From Bacteroidales bacterium (GTDB lineage Bacteria; Bacteroidota; Bacteroidia; Bacteroidales; F082), in NCBI GenBank assembly GCA_016290215.1, contig JAEETH010000009.1:1-64000 (forward strand): a stretch of DNA of 64,000 nt. Reading direction: 5' to 3'. The translations under genes were made by a program, and so were the position numbers. The notes under the pieces were generated by a model, which did no database searches, was not told the origin of the DNA, and saw nothing but the letters and a program-made list of their open reading frames with translations. Shown here in pieces: positions 26,450 to 33,794 of the stretch. The stretch's first letter is position 1. Every line of letters begins with the position of its first letter.

Positions 26450-28873
26450 TTAGAACCTTAGCGTCAGATTCCCCATGACATTGAACCCTGCCATCGGGAT
26501 GAAACCGATTTGGTAGTAGCGGTTGTCGTTCGGGTGACCGTAGCTGTCGCAGATGGCCGAATACACCCAGCCGCTGGCAGCGTAACGCTTGTTGAAGATG
26601 TTGTTGAAGTTCACCTTGAAGACGACTTCCTTGACGACCTTCTTAGGCTTCAGCGTATAGCCGAGGCTGATGTTGGAGGTGCTGAAAGCAGGCAACGAAC
26701 GGTCAAGATTTTGGGTGTTATCGAGATACATGCGTGAGACGTAATTGGTGTGCCAAACGGCCTCGAAGCCCTTGTGGTGGAAGGTGATGAAACCGTTCAG
26801 GATGACTGAGGGCGAGAAGGCCAAGGTCGAGTTGTCGTAGTGGATGACATCGTAGCCGTCGCCATCGTAGGCGTTGCCCTGGGCATCGGTGTTGCCTTCC
26901 CAATCGTCCCAATTCTCCACGACTTCGTCGAAGTCCTTGATTTTGTTTTGGCTCAAGGCGGCGTTGGCCTCGATGGTCAACCACTTGGTGGGGCTTACAC
27001 CAGCCTGCAACTCAACGCCTATGCGGTACGACTTCTTGATGTTGGTGGTCAGTGCCTCGCCGATGTCGCTCACTTCACCTGTTTGCACAAACTGGTCGAT
27101 GTAGTCCATATAATAGAGGTTGGCGCCAGCCTGCCAGATGCGACCATTGTAGTTGTAACCTAATTCATAGTCAAGGAGTTGCTCAGGCTTTGGGAAAGGG
27201 TAGGAGCCGTTGTCGGTGAAGTTGTTGCGTTCAGGCTCGCGATGGCTCCAAGCCACTGATGCGTAGGCGTGGTGGCCGCCCATGTCGAAGGAGATGCCGC
27301 CCTTGGGATTGAAGAAGGGGTATTTCTCATGGATGTCTAAAGGCTGGTTGTAGTAGCCGCTCTCGTCGTCGTAGAACTTGTCGTTGATGCCGTTGGTCTT
27401 GTAGTCCACATAGCGGAACTGCATGTCACCGAAGACGGTCCAATAGTTGGCGAAGGTGTAGGCCGCCTTGATGAAGGCACTACCGTCGAACTTGGAGGCG
27501 TCGGAGTCGTAGTATTTATAGTCGCCGTCGGCGAGGTATTTGTTGGCCACGCCTTCATTGGCAATGTAGGTGACATAGCCGAAGTGGTTGCCTTTGAAGT
27601 TCTGCGCCGAGATACCGCCGATGATGTTCCAGTTCGCGTTCTTGTAACGGGTGAACCAAACGAGGCCGTAGGTGTTCTGACGCAGTCCTTTCTTGCGGAC
27701 AAAGTCGGTCTTCTTCACTTGGTTGCCTTCAGCGTCGTAATAGGTCATGCCGAACTTCGAGAGTTTGTTGTTGGGACGGAACTCCTCGTAATAGCCGTAG
27801 CCGTAGGTGTAGTGCAGTGTGGCCGTGGTCGCCCAGTGCTCGTTGATTTCCCAGGCGGCGGAGAGGAGGTTGTGGTTTTGCCAGAAGTTGTCGGTGGTGC
27901 GGTCCCAAAAAGTACCGTTGTTCATCTGGTAGCGTTGGGTCATGTAATGGCCGTTTTCATCTTGGATAAAGTTGCCGTCATCGTCGGTGACAAGGTATTC
28001 GTAGAGAGAGTTGAACTGTCCTAGGCCCACCTTATACATATCGGCGTAGGTCTTGATTCCTGTATGTTCGCCATAGGTGCCGTCCATGAGGCTGAGGTCG
28101 TTATTACCTGCCGTCACGCCGTTCCAGGCCTGACCGGTCATCTCGAAGTTGCCGATGTTCTTGTATCGGAGGACGAAGTTCTTGCCCATCCAGGTCAGGC
28201 CACCGTAGTAGCTGCCGCTGCGACCCTTGGTGCCGTGGATGAAGCCGTTGGTGTGGGTCTCGTGGTAGGCACCGTCGACGATGAGGTGGTTCCACAGCAA
28301 GCCCGTGGAGGCCTTGGCTCCGAAGTTGAGGGTGTTGAACGAGCCGTATGAGCCAGTGATCTCGGCACTCGGTACAAGGGAAGGCTTGGCCGATGTCAGC
28401 GACACCGTGCCACCGAAGGCGCCGTCGCCGTTGGTGGAGCTACCCACGCCGCGTTGGATCTGCACTGAGCTGAGCAGTGAGCCGTAGCTATTCATGTTGG
28501 CCCAGAACACGCACTGGTCTTCGGGCGAGTTGAGCGATACGCCGTCGAGGGTCACGTTGATGCGCGAGTCGCCGGCACCACGAATGCGCATGTAAGAGGT
28601 GCCTGAACCTATGCCGTTCTCGCCCCAAGCGATGATGCCAGGTGTTTTGGCGAAGAGGAAGGGCAGCTCTTGACCGGTTTTTGAGAATTCACCAAGCTCG
28701 TCCTTCTGGATGTTGGTGACGGCAAAAGGCGCGTTTTTCTGTACGCGCACGCCGCTGACTACCACCTCGTTAAGTGTCTCAAACTTTGTGGTGTCGAAAA
28801 TCACATCGTTGTTTTGGGCATTCAAATTAGCTGCAATGAACAATGCAGCAATTCCAAGATAAAACCTTTTCAT
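26450..28873 (-). CDS. TonB-dependent receptor for thiamine or precursor
   Basis: 807 residues. It has a signal peptide (MKRFYLGIAALFIAANLNA) and then a TonB-box-like start (TLNEVVVSGVR). The plug domain has QELPFLFAKTPGI, SYMRIRGAGDSRINVTLDGV and GAFGGTVSLTS. A 22-strand-type barrel follows, ending in MGNLTLRF with terminal Phe. It imports a substrate through the outer membrane using TonB energy. A TPP riboswitch in its leader shows that the substrate is most likely thiamine or a thiamine precursor; such TPP-regulated receptors are known in Bacteroides. No other thiamine gene is adjacent. Confidence 0.92.
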   Translation of the reverse strand: MKRFYLGIAALFIAANLNAQNNDVIFDTTKFETLNEVVVSGVRVQKNAPFAVTNIQKDELGEFSKTGQELPFLFAKTPGIIAWGENGIGSGTSYMRIRGAGDSRINVTLDGVSLNSPEDQCVFWANMNSYGSLLSSVQIQRGVGSSTNGDGAFGGTVSLTSAKPSLVPSAEITGSYGSFNTLNFGAKASTGLLWNHLIVDGAYHETHTNGFIHGTKGRSGSYYGGLTWMGKNFVLRYKNIGNFEMTGQAWNGVTAGNNDLSLMDGTYGEHTGIKTYADMYKVGLGQFNSLYEYLVTDDDGNFIQDENGHYMTQRYQMNNGTFWDRTTDNFWQNHNLLSAAWEINEHWATTATLHYTYGYGYYEEFRPNNKLSKFGMTYYDAEGNQVKKTDFVRKKGLRQNTYGLVWFTRYKNANWNIIGGISAQNFKGNHFGYVTYIANEGVANKYLADGDYKYYDSDASKFDGSAFIKAAYTFANYWTVFGDMQFRYVDYKTNGINDKFYDDESGYYNQPLDIHEKYPFFNPKGGISFDMGGHHAYASVAWSHREPERNNFTDNGSYPFPKPEQLLDYELGYNYNGRIWQAGANLYYMDYIDQFVQTGEVSDIGEALTTNIKKSYRIGVELQAGVSPTKWLTIEANAALSQNKIKDFDEVVENWDDWEGNTDAQGNAYDGDGYDVIHYDNSTLAFSPSVILNGFITFHHKGFEAVWHTNYVSRMYLDNTQNLDRSLPAFSTSNISLGYTLKPKKVVKEVVFKVNFNNIFNKRYAASGWVYSAICDSYGHPNDNRYYQIGFIPMAGFNVMGNLTLRF

Positions 28874-28928
28874 CTTTTGAACTTTTAGTTTAATAAAAAT
28901 GTGAAGGGGAATGCTCGAATCTATCCAA

Positions 28929-29032
28929 TCCCTACGCCGGCATTATCCGGATCAGGTAATAGGGTATGTTCTCAGCCTTTTCAACCTGCCACTCATTCCG
29001 CAATGACGGATGGCAGGGAAGGCACCCCTTTG
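28929..29032 (-). promoter_or_regulatory. TPP riboswitch (THI element)
   Basis: On the minus strand the leader reads GGGGTGCCTTCCCTGCC, a variable hairpin (CCGTCATTGCGG), AGGCTGAGAACATACCC, and then ACCTGATCCGGATAATGCCG and GCGTAGGGA. These are the conserved P1, J2-4/P2 (CTGAGA) and P4-P5 elements of the thiamine pyrophosphate aptamer. It lies about 55 bases before the receptor ATG and would shut the gene off when TPP is abundant. Confidence 0.97.
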
Positions 29033-29043
29033 TAATTCGACCG

Positions 29044-29072
29044 CAAAAATACAGCTTTTTTCTGTTATGCAA
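29044..29072 (-). promoter_or_regulatory. Promoter of the TPP-riboswitch transcript
   Basis: TATTTTTG (29051-29044) is preceded by TTG (29072-29070) with 18 bases between, close to the Bacteroidota -33/-7 arrangement. The start would lie just before the riboswitch. Confidence 0.65.
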
Positions 29073-29100
29073 GAAAAAACAATAAAAACTGTTCTCAATT

Positions 29101-29333
29101 CTGCTGGACATGTCATTCCAACGTGGGCTCGTGGGGAGGCTGGAATCTATGTCCAACAGAGCATTAAATCTGTTTCCCATCCTGCTGGACATGTCATTCC
29201 TGCGAGAGCTCGTGGGAAGGCTGGAATCTATGTCTAACAGAGCATTAAAACTGTTCCCAATTCTGCTGGACATGTCAATCCTGCGAGGGCTCGTGGGAAG
29301 GCTGGAATCTATGTCCGGCAGAGCATTAAAACT
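29101..29333. repeat. 81-bp tandem repeat, three copies
   Basis: Copies start at 29101, 29182 and 29263. Each has CTGGACATGTCATTCC and, 28 bases on, GGAATCTATGTCC, which pair to a hairpin; a tail of AGAGCATTAAAACTG follows. The third copy runs into the last codons of the DUF481 gene and contains its stop. Open frames cross it on both strands only because 81 is divisible by three. Confidence 0.85.
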
Positions 29334-30081
29334 TCACTCTCAGTGAGACCTCCGTCATGAAGTCGTGCTTCTTGTATTTTTCGGAAGGGACAAGGCTGCG
29401 ATATTCGTAACTAAACGAAAGGTCGAGGAACAGCATTTTCGTGAGTTTCGTCTGTAGCTTTGTCGTGTTGTTGATGATAATGTCTTTAAAATCAAGCACC
29501 GAAGGCTGGAAAAAGGTGAGATTCAACAGCATGAGGTTTTCGCTCAGCCTCTGCTTGATTTTGGGACGGATGGAAATGCGGTAGTTGTTGTTGGGAAGAA
29601 CGGTTTCGTCGGTGAAGTCGGTCCAGTCGTAAACGAAAGCAGCGCTAATGGAATAATCACAAAATGAGGGTTTTACGTAAATCCTATATTTAAGACCGAT
29701 CAGTCCGCTTAGTTTAAGGTCGTATCCTTTGTATTTGTTCATAAGCATTTCGCAAGCCAAAAACGGCGAGAATTTCCCATATTGTAGATAGTCCACCTTG
29801 AGTCCGCCGTTGATCTCGAAATTGGTCTCTTCCCAATGGTTCCCTGTGCTGTTCCTGTTGATGAGCGAACTGTAGAGGAGCTTATACTTGAAGTCGAAGG
29901 CCAAGAGGCTGTCGTTGCGGATAATCGAGGCGTAATGGTTGAGGTTGCAAGTGTTGACGTTGCCCGTGTGAAGTGTGGTACCAAGGCCAAAGTCGAAGTC
30001 CCACTTTTTTTGGCCAAATGACAGTGCGCTACTGAGAATGAGCAGGATGAATAAGGTGTATCGTATGGTTTTTGGTTTCAT
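29326..30081 (-). CDS. DUF481-type outer-membrane beta-barrel protein
   Basis: 251 residues with a signal peptide (MKPKTIRYTLFILLILSSAL). The mature part alternates amphipathic strands (WDFDFGLGTTLHTGNVNTC, NFEINGGLKVDYLQYGK, LKYRIYVKP, LDLSFSYEYRSLV) and ends in VSLRVKF with terminal Phe, as outer-membrane barrels do. The TGNV and strand pattern resemble DUF481 (YdiY-like) proteins. The substrate is unknown. The start at 30081 is set by the signal peptide. The stop codon lies in the third copy of the 81-bp repeat. It lies 11 bases downstream of the transporter gene, so the two probably form an operon. Confidence 0.72.
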   Translation of the reverse strand: MKPKTIRYTLFILLILSSALSFGQKKWDFDFGLGTTLHTGNVNTCNLNHYASIIRNDSLLAFDFKYKLLYSSLINRNSTGNHWEETNFEINGGLKVDYLQYGKFSPFLACEMLMNKYKGYDLKLSGLIGLKYRIYVKPSFCDYSISAAFVYDWTDFTDETVLPNNNYRISIRPKIKQRLSENLMLLNLTFFQPSVLDFKDIIINNTTKLQTKLTKMLFLDLSFSYEYRSLVPSEKYKKHDFMTEVSLRVKF

Positions 30082-30092
30082 GGCGTAATATC

Positions 30093-31169
30093 TTAAAATC
30101 CAACAAAATAACAAATGTATCCAGCGACTGCCGCCACCAAGGCATTGACGATTTTCGCTTTGAGGAAACTCCGTTTGCTTTCGGCCAACAACGGCAGAGA
30201 GGCGTGACCATCCTGCGAGATGCTGCTGGCTAATAGCACCGAGAAAGGCACTGTGCCCGTGGCAAACAAGGTGACAAACAGCAGATGCGGTCCCGACTCG
30301 GGAATGATGCCGACCAAAACGGCCAACAGGATCATCCATGGGATGTTGTTGCTGATAAGGGTTTCAATATCAAAGTAATGCAGCCCGACTTGGATGACAA
30401 ACAGGGCACCGAAAGTCCAGATGAAGATGCTCAGGAAATGTTTGCGGATGATGTGCTCCCAGAGGTGTTCCTTGATGATATGCTCACCTGCCGTGGCGAT
30501 GAACCACACCACAAAGAGACTCACGACGGCAAAGATGAGGTTCATCCAATACTCGTTGAAGATGTTCAGATGGGTGTGGACGCTTTCCTCGTGCTCGTGT
30601 TCCAACGTGCCGAAGGCCAAGGCAACAATGAACAAAATCACGCCAAGCAGCAGGGCGATACGCTCCGCACTGGCGTGGCGCATGTTGCGTAAGGTAGGTT
30701 TGTCATCACTTTCTTCCTTTTCGTCCTCCTCGTGGATTTGATAGCCTTCCGCACAACCTTCGTCTTTCGCTTTCCCTGCTTTGGAAAACCTGTCAACCAG
30801 CCATCCAGCGGCTAAGGCCACCACAAACAGAATCGCCATCAAAAGCAGGGCTTGTTTGGGTATCATGGCGAGCATGACAAAGGCTTCGTCGCCCGACGAG
30901 GCAATCATCATGGCGACCAATGCGCCGAAGGTCAGCAACTTGTGCGAATACATCGACACGGCGGCAAAGCCGCCCATGCAGCCCGGGACGATGCCCAAGA
31001 CCGCGCCTAAGACGACCTGTCCAAAACGGTTTTTACGTAGCCTCGTGAACCATTTCCCATGCGAGTGGATGTTGACATACTCGATCATCAGCATCATAAT
31101 CATCACCAAACCGGTGATTAAGACGCTGTTTCTCAGTACATCCAAAAACAAATGCGAAAACTCGTGCAT
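30093..31169 (-). CDS. Putative 10-TM heavy-metal/manganese exporter (ArsP_2 family)
   Basis: 358 residues with about ten transmembrane helices in two halves. Each half has a Gly/Pro-rich re-entrant motif: GIVPGCMGGFAAV with SSGDEAFVML in the first, GIIPESGPHLLFV with SISQDGHASLPLL in the second. A central hydrophilic loop is Cys/His/Glu-rich (CAEGYQIHEEDEKEES, and HEHEESVHTH between helices), suggesting metal binding. These features match the family annotated as putative manganese transporter or heavy-metal exporter; the transported ion is not established. ATG 31169 is preferred because the upstream TTG lies inside the -7 promoter element. Confidence 0.78.
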   Translation of the reverse strand: MHEFSHLFLDVLRNSVLITGLVMIMMLMIEYVNIHSHGKWFTRLRKNRFGQVVLGAVLGIVPGCMGGFAAVSMYSHKLLTFGALVAMMIASSGDEAFVMLAMIPKQALLLMAILFVVALAAGWLVDRFSKAGKAKDEGCAEGYQIHEEDEKEESDDKPTLRNMRHASAERIALLLGVILFIVALAFGTLEHEHEESVHTHLNIFNEYWMNLIFAVVSLFVVWFIATAGEHIIKEHLWEHIIRKHFLSIFIWTFGALFVIQVGLHYFDIETLISNNIPWMILLAVLVGIIPESGPHLLFVTLFATGTVPFSVLLASSISQDGHASLPLLAESKRSFLKAKIVNALVAAVAGYICYFVGF

Positions 31170-31187
31170 GGGTTGAAATATGAGTTG

Positions 31188-31195
31188 CAAAAATA
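31188..31195 (-). promoter_or_regulatory. -7 promoter element of the metal-exporter operon
   Basis: TATTTTTG on the minus strand followed by CAAC, 19 bases before the ATG. It is only 8 bases from the divergent rimM element. Confidence 0.6.
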
Positions 31196-31203
31196 AAAAG
31201 TTT

Positions 31204-31211
31204 TATCTTTG
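31204..31211 (+). promoter_or_regulatory. -7 promoter element of rimM
   Basis: TATCTTTG followed by CAGC; transcription would start near 31217, so the inverted repeat at 31228-31357 would be part of the rimM leader. Confidence 0.6.
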
Positions 31212-31227
31212 CAGCAAAATTAAAAAA

Positions 31228-31357
31228 GACGCGAGACTATGGGACTATGACTTGTGACAATGACTATGACCAGGCAGTGCTGAAAGCTAACAGCCTATCC
31301 CAAGCGGTCATAGTCATGGTTCTTGGTCATAGTCAAAAAGTCCCGAAGTCTCGCGTC
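31228..31357. repeat. Intergenic inverted repeat, GACYAT family, copy 4 (in the rimM leader)
   Basis: The outer arms GACGCGAGACT and AGTCTCGCGTC are exact complements. Inside lie GGGACTATGAC with GTCATAGTC...GTCCC, and the words GACAATGACTATGACC / GGTCATAGTCATGG. It is the longest and best paired member of the family in this window. Confidence 0.85.
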
Positions 31358-31373
31358 CCGAGTCAATGAATGT

Positions 31374-31898
31374 ATGAAAAAAGAAGACTGTTTTTACTTG
31401 GGCAAGATCGTCAAAACGCATGGCCTGAAAGGGGAGGTGACCATGAAAATCGAGGCCGACGACCCCTCTGCTTACCTCGAAATGAAGCATTTTTTCCTCG
31501 AAATCAACAAGGTGCTGACACCCTTTTTCGTGGAGAAAATCACACCCAACGGCGACAAGTTCTTTGTCCAGGTGCAGGATGTGAAGACCATCGAGCAAGC
31601 ACAAAACCTTGTCGGAAAGGTCGTTTATCTACCCATGGAGATGTTGCCCAAACTCAGCGGCAAGCAATTTTACTTCCATGAGATTGTGGGCTTTACGGTG
31701 GTCGATACAGAGAAAGGCGAGTTGGGCCCTGTCACCGAGGTGCTGGAATACCCCACACAAGCCATCTTGCAGGTGATGAAAGGCAAGAAGGAAATCCTCA
31801 TTCCGATTCTTGACCAGGTAATCCAAAACGTCGACCGCGACAAGAAAATCCTCACCATCACTGCGCCTGAAGGCTTGATTGACATGTATTTGCAATGA
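31374..31898 (+). CDS. rimM: Ribosome maturation factor RimM
   Basis: 174 residues. The N-terminal domain opens CFYLGKIVKTHGLKGEVTMK, the RimM signature. The PRC-barrel C-terminal half has YFHEIVGFTVVDTEKGELG and EILIPILDQVIQNVDRDKK. It assists 30S subunit assembly by binding S19 and the 16S rRNA head. The start at 31374 begins this signature; the longer frame would include the palindromic leader. The last 4 bases overlap the trmN6 start, so the two genes are coupled. Confidence 0.95.
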   Translation: MKKEDCFYLGKIVKTHGLKGEVTMKIEADDPSAYLEMKHFFLEINKVLTPFFVEKITPNGDKFFVQVQDVKTIEQAQNLVGKVVYLPMEMLPKLSGKQFYFHEIVGFTVVDTEKGELGPVTEVLEYPTQAILQVMKGKKEILIPILDQVIQNVDRDKKILTITAPEGLIDMYLQ

Positions 31899-32608
31899 CC
31901 GACGCGCGTCCCTTCCACTTCAAGCATTTCAGCCTCTATCATCACCGCTCGACGATGAAGGTGGGGACGGATGCCATTTTGCTGGGACGCTGGACCGAGG
32001 TCAAACCGACAGACATTGTGCTGGATATTGGCACAGGTTGTGGTCTGCTGCCACTGATGCTTTCGCAAAAGGTTGTCGCCCACGTGGATGCTGTGGATAT
32101 CGACAAGGCTTCCATTGAGGAGGCGAGCATTAACTTTGAGGCCTCGCAGTGGCGCGAGCATCTGCAAGCCCATTGTTGCAGTATCGTTGATTTCAAACCG
32201 GATAAACGGTACGACCTTATCATCTCCAACCCACCGTTTTTCAACCGTTTCTCGAAATGCGATTCGGAGCGCAAGAGCCGAGCGCGCCACAACGACGCGG
32301 GCTTGTCGTATGCTACCCTTTGCCACGAAGTCTGCCGCCTGATGCAGCCTGACGGTCGGTTGGCAGTGGTGCTGCCTTTCGATGTGTCGCAGGAGTTTTT
32401 GAAAACGGCGGAACAATTGGGTCTTTTCCTCCGCAAACGAATGACTATCATCCCGATAGCAGGCAGAGAGCCCAACCGCGTCAATTTGGAACTAGGTTTC
32501 GGAAAACGTGATGCCGTGAGTGAAGAGACCTTTGTCATCCGCGAGGCGGACAAACGCTTTACAGCGCAATACTGTGAATTTCTGAAGGATTATTACCTAG
32601 GCCTCTGA
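31895..32608 (+). CDS. trmN6: tRNA1(Val) adenine-37 N6-methyltransferase
   Basis: 237 residues, class I SAM-dependent methyltransferase. FHFKHFSLYHHRSTMKVGTD opens the TrmN6 family. Motif I is LDIGTGCGLLPLML, motif II-like VDIDKASIEEASIN, and the catalytic N6-adenine motif is SNPPFF. It methylates A37 in tRNA1-Val. It is read from the rimM operon with an ATGA overlap. Confidence 0.92.
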   Translation: MTDARPFHFKHFSLYHHRSTMKVGTDAILLGRWTEVKPTDIVLDIGTGCGLLPLMLSQKVVAHVDAVDIDKASIEEASINFEASQWREHLQAHCCSIVDFKPDKRYDLIISNPPFFNRFSKCDSERKSRARHNDAGLSYATLCHEVCRLMQPDGRLAVVLPFDVSQEFLKTAEQLGLFLRKRMTIIPIAGREPNRVNLELGFGKRDAVSEETFVIREADKRFTAQYCEFLKDYYLGL

Positions 32609-32611
32609 GGA

Positions 32612-32742
32612 GGATTCCCTTCGGGAATGGAAGTGGAGCGCATTTATAACTGCGGCGGCATGTAGGACCTACTTTCCGTAGGCGCCACAAGCCGCCGCAT
32701 GATAGATGTATCAATTACTCCATTCCCCATAGGGGAATCTCC
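32612..32742. repeat. Nested inverted-repeat element, copy 2
   Basis: Same plan and nearly the same length as copy 1 at 26312: GGATTCCC / GGGGAATCTCC outer, GGGAATGG / CCATTCCC next, GCGGCGGC (32652) / GCCGCCGC (32691) inner, plus a loop stem CCTACTTTCCGTAGG. It lies between the stops of convergent genes. Confidence 0.85.
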
Positions 32743-32745
32743 AGA

Positions 32746-33588
32746 CTATTGTTTCTCCTTCGACGATTCCTTATTCGCCTTGCTTCGGTGCTCGTTGAAG
32801 ATATAAACCAGCCGCAAGGTGATGGCGTTGTTGAATTGCGTACGGATTCGGCTGTCAAGGTTTTGGCTTTCGTCTCTATAGAACATCCTCGTTCTGATGG
32901 GACTCAGCGAATACTGGTAACGCAACTCGGCATGAAAGCCTTCCCAAATGCGTACTCTCAAACTGGCGCAGATATTGAAGTCGTTGGCGCGATATGAGTT
33001 TGAATTGGCGACCACAGAGGAAATTTGGATTGTATCTGGGAATCCAGAGGAATAGACGATTTCTGCCAACTCGTCGATGTCTTTCACTCTGCTTATGTCG
33101 GGGAGATTCTCTTCGTTCTCTTTCCAATGCAACTTGCCGTCGCCCAAGGCGATGCCCGTCGAAACACCGTTGTGCTTTTCATCGAGATATACGATGCGTC
33201 CGTACGAAACGCCGACGCCAAGGCTGTAACGGTCCTTATCGGTAATATATAACATCAGCGGAATCTCGGCATAGTTGAGCTTTAGATTGTATTTGCCAGT
33301 ATAAGAACCTAGATGCAGTCTTAGGGAATCGCCTTTGTAAGCGCCTTTTTGGTTGAAAAGCACCTCCAAGCCGACATCCATGCTAAAATCTGAAACTTTT
33401 AGGATGGGGATTAAGGCCCCGGCACCGGCATGTACGCCGAATCTCCTAAAGCCATAACATTCGTCGCCATCCACCTGACAGGCGTTGCCGCCAAAAAACA
33501 CCTCGCCTTTGACGATTTGGGCGTGGAGCAGGGCAGGAGCGGCCATTGTGAATGCCAACAATAGGGTAAATATTCTAAGTCTTTTCAT
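32746..33588 (-). CDS. Outer-membrane beta-barrel protein (PorT-like)
   Basis: 280 residues with a signal peptide (MKRLRIFTLLLAFTMAAPAL, then LLHA). Amphipathic strands follow: KGEVFFGGNACQVDGDE, GVHAGAGALIPILKV, DVGLEVLFNQKGA, YNLKLNYAEIPLMLYI, YSLGVGVSYGRIVYL and AELRYQYSLSPIRT. The LNYAEIPL pattern is common in Bacteroidota porin-like small barrels (PorT/OmpW-like). A charged tail (RSKANKESSKEKQ) follows the last strand. The specific function is unknown. It has its own promoter. Confidence 0.72.
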   Translation of the reverse strand: MKRLRIFTLLLAFTMAAPALLHAQIVKGEVFFGGNACQVDGDECYGFRRFGVHAGAGALIPILKVSDFSMDVGLEVLFNQKGAYKGDSLRLHLGSYTGKYNLKLNYAEIPLMLYITDKDRYSLGVGVSYGRIVYLDEKHNGVSTGIALGDGKLHWKENEENLPDISRVKDIDELAEIVYSSGFPDTIQISSVVANSNSYRANDFNICASLRVRIWEGFHAELRYQYSLSPIRTRMFYRDESQNLDSRIRTQFNNAITLRLVYIFNEHRSKANKESSKEKQ

Positions 33589-33644
33589 CGTTGATCGGTT
33601 TGTATCATTAACTGATTTGCCGTGGTTTTATTGCAAACACGCTG

Positions 33645-33652
33645 CAAAAATA
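33645..33652 (-). promoter_or_regulatory. -7 promoter element of the barrel protein gene
   Basis: TATTTTTG followed by CAGCGTG on the minus strand, 57 bases before the ATG at 33588. Confidence 0.6.
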
Positions 33653-33660
33653 CGTTTTTT

Positions 33661-33789
33661 TGACCAGTGACCATGACCATCTCGACGATGCAGAAACTTT
33701 TTTCTTCTGAATGAAGTCTGTTTCAATTCATGGAAGAAAACTTGATGTCCGCTGAAAACAGTCATGGTCATGATCACAGGTCATAGTCA
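33661..33789. repeat. Intergenic inverted repeat, GACYAT family, copy 5
   Basis: TGACCAGTGACCATGACC on the left faces GTCATGGTCATGATCACAGG plus TCATAGTCA on the right, with about 80 bases between. It fills the gap between the barrel gene promoter and the stop of the first protease. Confidence 0.8.
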
Positions 33790-33794
33790 AGTGT

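Noticed and set aside
29110..29346. A 78-codon repetitive protein in the 81-bp repeats
   Set aside because: Open frames exist on both strands due to the period; the units form hairpins and no start signals are present.
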